Shown in pieces: positions 42,671 through 51,321 of a stretch of 64,000 bases of DNA; within the stretch, counting starts at the first letter, position 1, and each line of letters opens with the position of its first letter. The notes under the pieces were generated by a model. It was not told the DNA's origin. It saw nothing but the letters and a program-made list of their open reading frames with translations, and did no database searches. The stretch comes from Bacteroidia bacterium (lineage in GTDB: Bacteria; Bacteroidota; Bacteroidia; J057). Location: the NCBI GenBank assembly GCA_030430575.1, contig JAUIKF010000012.1, forward strand, positions 1-64,000, in the 5' to 3' direction. Made by a program: the position numbers and the translations under genes.

Positions 42671-43417
42671 ATGAATACACCCCGCCCATTTTTGCTTGCT
42701 TGCTTGTCTATTTTTCTATCATTTACCCTTTTTGCCCAGCAATCCGTTCCCAATCAGTTCATTACTTATGATCAGTTTTTGAAGGAATGTATTGATTTTA
42801 AAAAACAGACCAATATCCAGGAAGTCTGGGTTGTCCATTTCTGGGCTGACTTTGATGGGAAATCGATGGAGCAAATCAGGCCGATCAAAGCCCTGTTTGA
42901 TCGCTACCAGAACAAACCTGTTCGTTTTGTAAGTGCTTCGATTCAGAAAGTACATGCCAACTGGATGAAATCCCTGAAACGCCATAATATGCCCTGGGAG
43001 CAGCTTAATATCCCACGGGAAGATGACCTCAGCTTCATCAAGCGTGCCTTCCGATACGGTTCTCTGCCAGCCCTATTTGTCGTAGACCAGCAAGGCATGG
43101 TCCGTCGGATGAAGGACGTAAACGAACTTCAGACATTTCTCCAAACCGCTACCACTCGCCTGCCAGATCGCCCTTATTATAAAGCGTCGGGGACCTCTAT
43201 CTCCAATGTAGGTTCCAATAATAGCTCGAATGCCAACACCAATAATGGAAATGATACGCCCAATGATGATGGGTGGGTCATCCATGTAGTACAGCCTGGT
43301 GAGACGCTATTTGGTCTCTATAGAAAATATGGGGTGAAAGTGGATGAAATCAAACGGCTCAATGGACTTACTGATAATACCATTAAGGTGGGCCAGCGGT
43401 TGAAGATCAAAAAATGA
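42671..43417 (+). CDS. Secreted thioredoxin-fold protein fused to LysM
   Basis: 248 residues. Signal peptide MNTPRPFLLACLSIFLSFTLFAQ. Residues about 25-165 form a thioredoxin-like domain (EVWVVHFWADFDGKSMEQIRPIK; PALFVVDQQGMVRRM), but the WCxxC position reads FWADFDGKS, so both redox cysteines are absent. After an Asn/Ser-rich linker (about 170-200) comes one LysM domain (WVIHVVQPGETLFGLYRKYGVKVDEIKRLNG, about 203-247) that binds peptidoglycan. This mix suggests a wall-anchored chaperone or binding module, not an oxidoreductase. Its stop overlaps the region just before the amidohydrolase start, so both may be one operon. Confidence 0.78.
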   Translation: MNTPRPFLLACLSIFLSFTLFAQQSVPNQFITYDQFLKECIDFKKQTNIQEVWVVHFWADFDGKSMEQIRPIKALFDRYQNKPVRFVSASIQKVHANWMKSLKRHNMPWEQLNIPREDDLSFIKRAFRYGSLPALFVVDQQGMVRRMKDVNELQTFLQTATTRLPDRPYYKASGTSISNVGSNNSSNANTNNGNDTPNDDGWVIHVVQPGETLFGLYRKYGVKVDEIKRLNGLTDNTIKVGQRLKIKK

Positions 43418-43482
43418 GGGTTATCAAAGCCTTTCCTGGTAGCCGTAAATTAAGCTTACTTTTACTTTTTCATCAACCTACC

Positions 43483-45174
43483 ATGCAGATGCATTCCACG
43501 TTTCTGACAAGTTTCTGCCTATTCCTCTTGGTAGGATTTTTCGCTTGTGGGGACGACAGTATCCCTCCCCAGCCTGTGGAAGGAACCATTTATTTCAATG
43601 GAAAAATCTATACGGTCAATCCCAATCAGCCTTGGGCAGAGGCCGTTTATGTCAAAGATGGCGTCATTCAGTTGGTAGGAACTGACGAAGCTACGGTAAA
43701 TGCAGCCCCTGAAGGCGTTGCTCAAATCGATCTACAGGGTGCCTTTATGATGCCTGGCATCCACGATGTACATATGCACCCATTGGAAGCCTCTTCCAAT
43801 AATTTTCATTTCACAGTAGATGAGAATGAGGAGGACCCTGAAGCGTATCAGGATGATGTAGAAGATGCGATACAAAATAACCCTGGTACTGGCTGGCTCC
43901 TCGGTTGGGGCCATCGCTTGTCAACGGTATTAAATGCCCTCAGGCCCCCTGTTGAGATATTAACAGAAGTGGCCCCTAATCGCCCTGTGGCTATCATGGA
44001 GCAGACTTCTCATTCGATTTGGTGCAATGCAAAGGCACTAGAACTGATGGGCATTTCCATGGCTTCTGCCAACCCTGTAGGCGGCATCATCATGCGCGAC
44101 AGTACAGGTGCGCCAAATGGCTTGCTAATGGACAATGCGGGCAATCTCTTGATGGAATTGGCCTTGCAACCTGCTGCTTCAAGTGAGCAAAACGACTATC
44201 AAGGGTTGATCGACTTTGGGTTGCCAGAATTGGCTGAGCATGGCATTACGTCTATATGTGACGCCAGAACCTATTGGAAGAGAAATCACCACAAGGTATG
44301 GCAACGCATCGCTGACGAAGGAAAACTCACAGCGCGTGTCAATCTCGGCCTTTGGGCCTATCCGATGGAAGATGATGCCTCCCAGATCGCTACCATCAGG
44401 TCACTCTATAGAAATGATGCCAATAGCCTGCTCAAGATCAACCAGGTCAAGCTATACAGCGATGGCATTATCCACAATACCACAGCCGCCATGCATGCGG
44501 ACTATTTGGTGGATTATTTTGGAAATACGCCTAATAATGGATTGAACTATTTCACCGAAAAACGCATCTCCGACTATATCGCGCAGCTCGAAGGCACAGG
44601 CTTTGACTTTCATATCCACGCCCTCGGCAATCGCGGCATCCACGAAGCGCTAAACGCCATTGAGGAAAGTGGTTCCGCGAACGGAAGGCACCGCCTGACC
44701 CACGTCGAATTTCTCGACCCCGCAGATTATACACGTTTTGCACAGCTCAACGTCACGGCCGACGCGCAAGTCGCAGGCGACTTCACCAACCCCAGCCAAT
44801 GGTTTGGCAATGCTTACCTCGTGGGCACAGCCCTTTCGGATAATTTCATCCCCCTCAAAAGCCTCAAAAATGCCCAGGCGCGTATCACCCTGAGCAGTGA
44901 CTGGGATGTAAGCAGTGTGAATCCCTTTGTGGGCCTGCAACATGCCGTAACCCGTGTCCCTCAGGAACTGAGCCTGGAAGAGGCCATTCAGGCCTATACC
45001 CTCAATGCTGCCTATGTCATGCGCCAGGAAGACAAGGTCGGATCAATAGAAGTTGGGAAAGAAGCCGATCTGATCGTTCTCGATCGCAATCCTTTTGACC
45101 TCCAGCCAACCCAGATCAGCAAAATCAAGGTCGTGGAGACTTATCTTCAGGGGCAGCTGGTATATGAGCAATAA
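43483..45174 (+). CDS. Amidohydrolase (YtcJ-like) lipoprotein
   Basis: I prefer ATG 43483 (MQMHSTFLTSFCLFLLVGFFACGDD), which gives a lipoprotein signal with lipobox FFAC; an ATG at 43414 would add 23 residues and overlap the previous stop. About 563 residues. The YtcJ-type amidohydrolase pattern is visible: DGVIQLVGTDEAT, metal-binding DVHMHP, LLGWGHRL, NGLLMDNAGNL, FDFHIHALGNRGIHEALN, RHRLTHVEF and DWDVSSVNPF near the end, with GKEADLIVLDRNPF. It hydrolyses an amide, probably outside the cytoplasm; substrate unknown. Confidence 0.87.
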   Translation: MQMHSTFLTSFCLFLLVGFFACGDDSIPPQPVEGTIYFNGKIYTVNPNQPWAEAVYVKDGVIQLVGTDEATVNAAPEGVAQIDLQGAFMMPGIHDVHMHPLEASSNNFHFTVDENEEDPEAYQDDVEDAIQNNPGTGWLLGWGHRLSTVLNALRPPVEILTEVAPNRPVAIMEQTSHSIWCNAKALELMGISMASANPVGGIIMRDSTGAPNGLLMDNAGNLLMELALQPAASSEQNDYQGLIDFGLPELAEHGITSICDARTYWKRNHHKVWQRIADEGKLTARVNLGLWAYPMEDDASQIATIRSLYRNDANSLLKINQVKLYSDGIIHNTTAAMHADYLVDYFGNTPNNGLNYFTEKRISDYIAQLEGTGFDFHIHALGNRGIHEALNAIEESGSANGRHRLTHVEFLDPADYTRFAQLNVTADAQVAGDFTNPSQWFGNAYLVGTALSDNFIPLKSLKNAQARITLSSDWDVSSVNPFVGLQHAVTRVPQELSLEEAIQAYTLNAAYVMRQEDKVGSIEVGKEADLIVLDRNPFDLQPTQISKIKVVETYLQGQLVYEQ

Positions 45175-45261
45175 TTATTGATTGCAGAACAAGGATTGAA
45201 GATGTACCACAGCCATTTTTTCTTCATCAATAATCAATCAATTACTAATCAATAATCTCCA

Positions 45262-46167
45262 ATGCCTCTCCCCTACATCACCGCGATCGGTGGGCTGCTC
45301 GTCGACATCAAGACATGGCCAGAAGCCCTGCTACTTCCGCATGACTCCAACCCAGGAAAGATCGAGATCTTTCCTGGCGGCGTAGCGCGGAACATCGCGG
45401 AGAACCTGGCGCGATTGGAGGTGCCTTGTCATTTATTGGGAACAGTGGGGAGGGATGATTTTGGTAAAACCTTGATTGATGAAACGAGAAAAACAGGCGT
45501 TCAAGTAGACCATATTGCCCAATTAGCTGGTAAGCCTACGGGCCTCTGTGTGAGTGTATTTGATGAAAAGGGCGAATTGAATATAGGCATGGCGGACTTA
45601 TCGACCATCGCCGAAACCAGCGTAGCTTATCTCAAGGAAACGGAATCCATTTGGCGCCATAGCCACTTGATCGTCGCAGACACCAATCTGCCCATTCCCA
45701 CGCTTCAATACTTGATCCAACAAGCCAACCAGGGTGGCATTCCCACCCTGATAGACCCTGTCTCCATCCAATTGGCGCCAAGGCTGCTACAACTCAAAGG
45801 CGTCATTGACTTCTTGACGCCCAATCAAGCAGAGTACGAAGTGATTCGTGAACTCGCCAAAGGGCTTGCAGTGAAGCATTGGTTGGTTTCAAATGGGGAA
45901 AAAGGGCTTTCGCATATCTCGTATGAGACTTCTCAGACGTATCATTACCCTGCTCACCCTACCAGAGTTGTTGATGTGAACGGCGCAGGAGATGCCTTTA
46001 TCGCAGGATTTATTTATGGAAATTATCATGGACAAAGTCACGATATTGCGGTCCATTATGGCCTCGCTGCAGCAGCCCTTTGTTTACAGTCGCCACATTC
46101 TGTGGCGCATACATTGACACCTGAAGTGTTAAAGGCCTTTTCTACGGGAAAAGGCCAGGCCGAGTAG
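45262..46167 (+). CDS. psuK: PfkB-family kinase, probable pseudouridine kinase
   Basis: 301 residues. PfkB signatures: GGVARNIAENLARL (about 39-52) and VVDVNGAGDAFIAGF (about 234-248), the latter with the catalytic Asp and anion hole. It begins AIGGLLVDIK as PsuK enzymes do. It stands 16 bp before psuG, the standard partner: PsuK phosphorylates pseudouridine to pseudouridine 5'-phosphate, PsuG then splits it to uracil and ribose 5-phosphate. The pair salvages pseudouridine from RNA turnover. Specificity is inferred mainly from this context. Confidence 0.88.
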   Translation: MPLPYITAIGGLLVDIKTWPEALLLPHDSNPGKIEIFPGGVARNIAENLARLEVPCHLLGTVGRDDFGKTLIDETRKTGVQVDHIAQLAGKPTGLCVSVFDEKGELNIGMADLSTIAETSVAYLKETESIWRHSHLIVADTNLPIPTLQYLIQQANQGGIPTLIDPVSIQLAPRLLQLKGVIDFLTPNQAEYEVIRELAKGLAVKHWLVSNGEKGLSHISYETSQTYHYPAHPTRVVDVNGAGDAFIAGFIYGNYHGQSHDIAVHYGLAAAALCLQSPHSVAHTLTPEVLKAFSTGKGQAE

Positions 46168-46183
46168 TCTTAACCCTAACGCT

Positions 46184-47080
46184 ATGTACCTAGATTATTC
46201 CACTGAAATAACAGAAGCAAAAAAAACAGGCCAGCCCATCGTGGCATTGGAATCGACGATCATCGCGCATGGAATGCCTTATCCCCAAAACCTTGAAACA
46301 GCGCAGCGTGTCGAGCAACTGATTCGGGATGAAGGCGCTGTGCCTGCGACCATGGCCATCCTTCATGGCCGTGTCAAGGCTGGCTTAGACACAGACGATC
46401 TCCATTACCTCGCTACGGCGAAAGGTATTGCGAAGGCGAGTCGTAGAGATTTGCCCATCCTGATGGCCCAGGGAAAAAGCGCAGCGACCACGGTCGCCGC
46501 AACGATGATCTGCGCGCAAATGGCAGGGGTTCGCATATTCGCGACGGGTGGGATCGGCGGCGTGCATAGGGGCGGTGCCGATACCTTCGACATTTCTGCT
46601 GACTTGCAGGAACTGGCGCGGACCTCGGTGGCTGTAGTATCTGCAGGGGCCAAGGCCATCCTGGACCTCGAGCTGACGCTCGAATACCTGGAAACGCATG
46701 GCGTTCCTGTGATCGGCGTAGGCACGGACGACTTTCCAGCTTTCTATAGCCGCAGCAGTGGAATAGCTGCGCCTTATCGACTCGATACGCCAGCGGAAAT
46801 CGCGGCGATGCTGCGCATGAAGTGGGAAATGGGGTTGGAAGGGGGCGCTTTGATCGCAAATCCTATCCCTGAAGCAGCTTCTTTGCCCCGAGAACAAATT
46901 CAACAAGTCATCGATCAATCCATACAAGAGGCTGAGAGCCAGGGGATAAAAGGCAAAAAACTTACGCCTTTTCTGTTGGCGCGGATCGCGGAGATCAGCG
47001 CAGGCAAAAGCCTGGTTTCCAATATCGAATTGGTGTACCATAATGCGCGACTGGCGGCGAAGATCGCCTGTGCGATGTGA
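46184..47080 (+). CDS. psuG: Pseudouridine-5'-phosphate glycosidase
   Basis: 298 residues, full length. Family motifs: VALESTIIAHGMPYPQNLETA (about 21-41), EGAVPATMAILHGR, SRRDLPILMAQGKSAATTVAATM with the catalytic Lys, FATGGIGGVHRG (about 124-135), VVSAGAKAILDLELTLEYLET, and NPIPEAASLP. It cleaves the C-C glycosidic bond of pseudouridine 5'-phosphate reversibly. Operon with psuK directly upstream. Confidence 0.95.
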   Translation: MYLDYSTEITEAKKTGQPIVALESTIIAHGMPYPQNLETAQRVEQLIRDEGAVPATMAILHGRVKAGLDTDDLHYLATAKGIAKASRRDLPILMAQGKSAATTVAATMICAQMAGVRIFATGGIGGVHRGGADTFDISADLQELARTSVAVVSAGAKAILDLELTLEYLETHGVPVIGVGTDDFPAFYSRSSGIAAPYRLDTPAEIAAMLRMKWEMGLEGGALIANPIPEAASLPREQIQQVIDQSIQEAESQGIKGKKLTPFLLARIAEISAGKSLVSNIELVYHNARLAAKIACAM

Positions 47081-47145
47081 TGGAATTAATTTTGAATGAT
47101 TGAATGCTCGCCCTGAGCCTGCCGAAGGGTTGAATTTTGAATGAT

Positions 47146-48867
47146 TTATTGGCCCAATAAAATTCGATCGATCTGCTCAGTGACGCTGTCTTCATCAGGC
47201 GCTTTTGCTTTGGCGACGGCTACTTGTCCATTGCGATCTAGTATCATAAAATGGGGCGTTTCTGTCACACCATAACGCTTCAATAAACTAGAGCCTGGTT
47301 TTGTCAAGATCAACAGCCCACTGTTCATCACTTCGGGTTTGTCACGGATAAGGGCAGGCAGCCCATTTCCCTTTTCGTCTACATATACAAATAAGACCAT
47401 GACACGACCGTCTGCGTATTTTCGCTTTGCCAGACGACGGGTTGCGTTCAGTTTTCCCAGTGCCAAATTGTGATAAAATTGTACGTAGGTGACTCTTCCC
47501 TTGAAGTATTCAAGCATCTGATCGAAAGCGGCTTCACCTTCCAAGGCAATCGCGCCTCGGCGTGCATTGAACGCGCGAAACTGTTCGTCGAGGGGCATGT
47601 GCTGTTGCAGGTCAATAGCTATCTGCTGTTCTAAGGGAGTCGCTTTCAACTGATTATACCCTTGCCAAAAATCGGGATCAAAAGGAATGTTCAATAACTG
47701 CTTAGCCGAAGGCTCTTTTCCATTAATCGGCTGATAATCATCCATTTGTAATTCCGAAACCATGAAGTCGATGTGATGAAAATGGTCTTGTTTGCTTACC
47801 ACCCGCCCATCTGATTCTTGTAGCTCATGATGTCTTTTGCCTTCATTCCGCATGTGGCTGAGGTAGTAATAAGCGCCTGCTTTTTGGTAATGCGTCGTAT
47901 GGTGTTCTGTGTACTGAGTTACGGCAGAGAAAGGTCCTTCGCTCCCATATACATTTTGCCTGATGGTGAAATCAATTTTTACAAATGCCAAATCATCCGC
48001 CGAGATATACAATAAACCAGAATAGTTTCTAGGTTTTTCCTTTTGGGGTTGAAAACCAATGACATAGACCCAGTGTCCATCGAGGTAGGTGGTGTCCTTA
48101 TAATGGAAGAGATATAACTCAGGGTGCCGCGTAAGGGGATTTTTATAACTCACCCAATCTCCCATGAGCATTTTATTGAGGGAAATCGGCGCGTGAGATT
48201 GGGCATAAAGGCGGGTGAAGTCGAAGCTCCTGCGAAGTTGCTTCACCTCCAGGCCGGTACGCTGGGTAGGCCATCCAACCGGCTTCTTATGGCCTTTCTG
48301 CTCCTGAACCGTTACTGCTGCCTCGATCAGGCGCCCGTAAACCTTGCCTTCTTTGCAGTAATGTCGATAAAAGGTATTGAGGGTATAAGGGGTGGGAGAA
48401 TAATTTTGGGGAATTTGTTCAAAGGCCCGTTTCACCAATTCTGGCGCCGTCAGGCGCGTATAGCTGATCAGCACATCGTCCAGGGCATAGGGTTGTTCGG
48501 TCAAGGCCAATTGAAGGTTATTGCCCTTTAATGCTTGAAGCTGCCAAATCCCAGTCTGGTAGCCTATGCACGACACCACCAAGCTTCGCTTTTCACGGAT
48601 AAAGCGACCTTTGATCAAGAGTTCAAATTCTCCGTCCTTATTGGAAAGTGTGCCTTCCATTAGGGAGTCTATGCGAAGACTCGCATAGGGAATGGGTGCC
48701 TGAGTGGCTGCGTCGAGGACTGTTCCTCGGATGTGTACAAAGTCGCCTTTTTGGGCGGAAAGAAGGAGAGGGAGGAAGAAGAAAAGGAGGGAATGTAGCC
48801 TTTTTGAGGCGTAAAAAGTTTTCTTCAACCTGTTACGCCTCATGTCAAACGCACGTTTTTTTACCAT
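47146..48867 (-). CDS. Carboxypeptidase-regulatory-domain protein with Trx-like C-terminus
   Basis: 573 residues from ATG 48867, or 565 from the ATG eight codons later (MRRNRLKKTFYASKRL); either gives a signal ending LLLSAQ. Residues about 42-125 are a CarboxypepD_reg-like beta domain (IRGTVLDAATQAPIPYASLRI, GYQTGIWQL). The middle 300 residues match the large Bacteroidetes family that follows this domain (DDVLISYTRL, TPYTLNTFYRHYCKEGKVYGRLIEA). The last 120 residues (RVTYVQFYHNLALGKLNA, PHFMILDRNGQVAVAKAKAPDE) look like a thioredoxin fold with no CxxC. It is probably an outer-membrane associated protein; function unknown. Confidence 0.72.
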   Translation of the reverse strand: MVKKRAFDMRRNRLKKTFYASKRLHSLLFFFLPLLLSAQKGDFVHIRGTVLDAATQAPIPYASLRIDSLMEGTLSNKDGEFELLIKGRFIREKRSLVVSCIGYQTGIWQLQALKGNNLQLALTEQPYALDDVLISYTRLTAPELVKRAFEQIPQNYSPTPYTLNTFYRHYCKEGKVYGRLIEAAVTVQEQKGHKKPVGWPTQRTGLEVKQLRRSFDFTRLYAQSHAPISLNKMLMGDWVSYKNPLTRHPELYLFHYKDTTYLDGHWVYVIGFQPQKEKPRNYSGLLYISADDLAFVKIDFTIRQNVYGSEGPFSAVTQYTEHHTTHYQKAGAYYYLSHMRNEGKRHHELQESDGRVVSKQDHFHHIDFMVSELQMDDYQPINGKEPSAKQLLNIPFDPDFWQGYNQLKATPLEQQIAIDLQQHMPLDEQFRAFNARRGAIALEGEAAFDQMLEYFKGRVTYVQFYHNLALGKLNATRRLAKRKYADGRVMVLFVYVDEKGNGLPALIRDKPEVMNSGLLILTKPGSSLLKRYGVTETPHFMILDRNGQVAVAKAKAPDEDSVTEQIDRILLGQ

Positions 48868-48899
48868 TAATAATTAGTCAATTTATCAATCTATAATCT

Positions 48900-50018
48900 T
48901 CACCCTTCCTCCAATTCAAACGCTGTCTCAGCCACGATCTGCCCATTGATTTGGAGAGAGACTTTGTGCGTACCAGGGTAATAACGCCTGGTACTGATGG
49001 GGCGTATGGCCTGGCGCTTTTGCAGTTCCAAATGTCCGTAGGCAGGCAGTGTTTTTTGGGTTAATTTAAAGACTTTGGCGAAGGTGCTGCCATTGGCCTT
49101 GACGAGATGAATGATGTAGTCAATCATGAGGGGCTGCTCGGCTTTGCTATTGCTTTCAAGCTCGATATCGAGTTGTAGGGTCTCGCCCAGTCGTAACACC
49201 TTCGGCGTTACAGAAAATAGCGTCACCGTCAGTTCCGCTCCCCCAAATCCCAAGATGGCCAAGGCCCTGGGATGCCCCGCTTTGATGAGGCTCCGCAAAG
49301 CATGGCGAACCATCCACATGCGTTCATCTGAGGCTCCTTCCTTCCATCGTTCGAGGAGGTCCAACACCATTTCAGGATGGTCCTTGGTGAGGTCGTTGAG
49401 GTTATTGGCGACAGAGCGGCGCACGTATAGCTCGGGATCGTCCTTGAGCTTCTCCAATAAAGCGATGACAGGCGCAGGGTCTTTGATAAACGGATGGAGG
49501 CGAATGCCCCAGGGAAGGCGGGTGCGGGTTCCTTCGCTCACCAGCCGCCGCACATGCAGGCTCTCATCCATAGCCCATTGATGAAGGAGCGGTTCCATCT
49601 GCGCCTGATAGCGAAGCAGGTATGGACGAATGGCCCATTCGGCGGTAAAGCGCTGGGTGACTTCGTAGAGGCCTCGAATAGAGGCTTCGTAGTGGTCGTG
49701 GCCATATTCCTCAATGAAGTGCGCCACGGGCCAAAACTGAAAGCCAGAATTGGTGAGGTCGCGGTCATCTGTCAAGGGGGCTTCCAGAGTCGCCAGCAGC
49801 AGATCTAGCGCTTTGGGGTAGGATTCGGGCAAAAAGTCGCGGTAGGCGACGGCAATATGCGCGACGCGCGCTTTGAGTTCGAGGGCTTCTAGTCCGTTCA
49901 ATACTTGCTGGACAAACCCTTTTTGATCCAAACCGGGATAAGCCGTTTTTAGTCTATCCGCCAGGCCATTCGCCATTTTTTCATCAAAATAATGTTTAAG
50001 GGGGGTATATTCGCTCAT
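48900..50018 (-). CDS. AlkC-like DNA alkylation repair glycosylase
   Basis: 372 residues, no signal peptide. The N-terminal 250 residues are a HEAT-like helical solenoid with the AlkC style (TPLKHYFDEKMANGLADRLKTAYPG; FWPVAHFIEEYG; DESLHVRRLVSEGTRTRLPWGIRLHPF; DPELYVRRSVANNLNDLTKDHP). Residues about 270-370 form an Ig-like domain (VTPKVLRLGETLQLDIELES, YYPGTHKVSLQINGQIVAETAFEL), the C-terminal addition known in AlkC. Such enzymes remove N3-methyladenine and related cationic lesions without base flipping. No other repair gene is adjacent. It is transcribed away from the serine hydrolase-like gene. Confidence 0.85.
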   Translation of the reverse strand: MSEYTPLKHYFDEKMANGLADRLKTAYPGLDQKGFVQQVLNGLEALELKARVAHIAVAYRDFLPESYPKALDLLLATLEAPLTDDRDLTNSGFQFWPVAHFIEEYGHDHYEASIRGLYEVTQRFTAEWAIRPYLLRYQAQMEPLLHQWAMDESLHVRRLVSEGTRTRLPWGIRLHPFIKDPAPVIALLEKLKDDPELYVRRSVANNLNDLTKDHPEMVLDLLERWKEGASDERMWMVRHALRSLIKAGHPRALAILGFGGAELTVTLFSVTPKVLRLGETLQLDIELESNSKAEQPLMIDYIIHLVKANGSTFAKVFKLTQKTLPAYGHLELQKRQAIRPISTRRYYPGTHKVSLQINGQIVAETAFELEEG

Positions 50019-50144
50019 AAGGGATAGGAGAAATAAAAGTAAAAATGAAAATCAAAATGAAAGTATGAACTAACTTGCAGAAGTTTATCATGGAATTTAG
50101 CTAAAAATACCATCTTTTCGCTTAAAAAAATAGTATTTACGCTT

Positions 50145-51245
50145 TTGTTTTTGGTGAACATAACCATCGCACAAACAACTGCCGAGCAGGTCTCAACGCT
50201 CTGTGATGCGGTATATGACCACAACCAATTCAACGGGGTGGCTCTGGTAGTCGAGGGCGGTACTGTAGTTCACCGAAAGGCCTATGGATGGGCAGATGTA
50301 GCGAAACAAAGATTGCTTGAGCCTAGGTCTTCTTTCAATATTGGAGAGCTCTCCAAGCAATTTACGGCCGTTGGCATTTTGCTCTTGCAAGCCGAAGGCA
50401 AGCTCGGGCTGGACGAGGATGTCTCGCATCATTTGACTGAACTGCCGTACCAGAATATTCGCATTCGTGATTTGCTCTACCACACGGCAGGACTGCCAGA
50501 CTATATGGAAATCGGTGAGCGCTACTGGGATGCTTCGCGGCCCCTCAATAACCACGATGTATTGGCCTTATTTGCCCAGTACGAGCCTGCTTTGCTTTTC
50601 CCTCCGGGACGGCAGTTTGCTTATAGTCACACGGGATACGCATTGCTCGCCATGCTCATTGAGCGCATCAGTTGGCAGTCTTATGCTGACTTCATGAAGT
50701 CGCGCATCTTTGCCCCGCTGGGCATGGCAGATGCTTTTGTCTATCGCCCTGACGAACCTAATTTCCCCACTTCAACTGCCCAAAGTTATTATTTGACCTT
50801 GGGGAAAGCCTTTGTTGAAGAACCCCTTTCCTACTTAGATGGCGTTGTGGGCGATAAAGGTATTTATGCTTCGGTGGATGATTTGTACCGTTGGGTAAAA
50901 GGGCTAACGGATACTTCTTTTCTGGCATCAGAATCCTTCTCCTTACTTTTTGAATCAGGGAAACTTGCCGATGGCACGCCTACGCACTATGCGTTGGGGT
51001 GGGTAACTTTGCAGGCGCCAGCAGCCTATTATCACGACAGCAAATGGCTGGGTTACCATGCTACCATGATCTATTATCCGCCCACAAATCACCTGATCAT
51101 CCTCCTTTCCAATCGCAAGGATCGCGTTGTCGCCATCCAGCGTAAAATCTCCCGCGTCCTCGCGGGCCAAAAAGCAAACCGCCCCTGGAGTAGTCTCAAG
51201 GAGCGGTTGACGCGTGGGCGGTTCAGGAAGAGAATGATTAGATGA
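50145..51245 (+). CDS. Serine-hydrolase (beta-lactamase class C) fold protein, active site degenerate
   Basis: 366 residues from TTG 50145. The reading frame stays open upstream to a stop at 50058, and the extra residues (IFSLKKIVFT before LLFLVNITIAQ) would complete a convincing signal peptide, but no ATG, GTG or TTG lies there, so the true start may be non-standard (ATC 50112). The fold is that of beta-lactamase-related serine hydrolases (GVALVVEGGTVVHRKAYGWAD; DGVVGDKGIYASVDDLYRWVKGL). Catalytic positions are changed: SxxK reads E68-L-S-K71, YxN reads YSH, HxG reads HDS. Probably an inactive binding relative. Confidence 0.72.
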   Translation: MFLVNITIAQTTAEQVSTLCDAVYDHNQFNGVALVVEGGTVVHRKAYGWADVAKQRLLEPRSSFNIGELSKQFTAVGILLLQAEGKLGLDEDVSHHLTELPYQNIRIRDLLYHTAGLPDYMEIGERYWDASRPLNNHDVLALFAQYEPALLFPPGRQFAYSHTGYALLAMLIERISWQSYADFMKSRIFAPLGMADAFVYRPDEPNFPTSTAQSYYLTLGKAFVEEPLSYLDGVVGDKGIYASVDDLYRWVKGLTDTSFLASESFSLLFESGKLADGTPTHYALGWVTLQAPAAYYHDSKWLGYHATMIYYPPTNHLIILLSNRKDRVVAIQRKISRVLAGQKANRPWSSLKERLTRGRFRKRMIR

Positions 51246-51318
51246 TAAGATGAGAAAATGATAAAATAGAAAAACTCCTCCCATTTTCTCATCTATTCAT
51301 ATACTCATTTAATCATTT
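51238..51318. repeat. Octamer-word inverted repeat
   Basis: Left arm (about 51238-51270) ATTAGATGATAAGATGAG, AAAATGATAAAAT; right arm (about 51282-51318) CATTTTCTCATCTATTCAT, ATACTCATTTAATCATTT. It begins within the last codons of the serine hydrolase-like gene (ATG ATT AGA TGA) and ends at the stop of the convergent LVIVD lipoprotein gene. Confidence 0.75.
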
Positions 51319-51321
51319 CCC

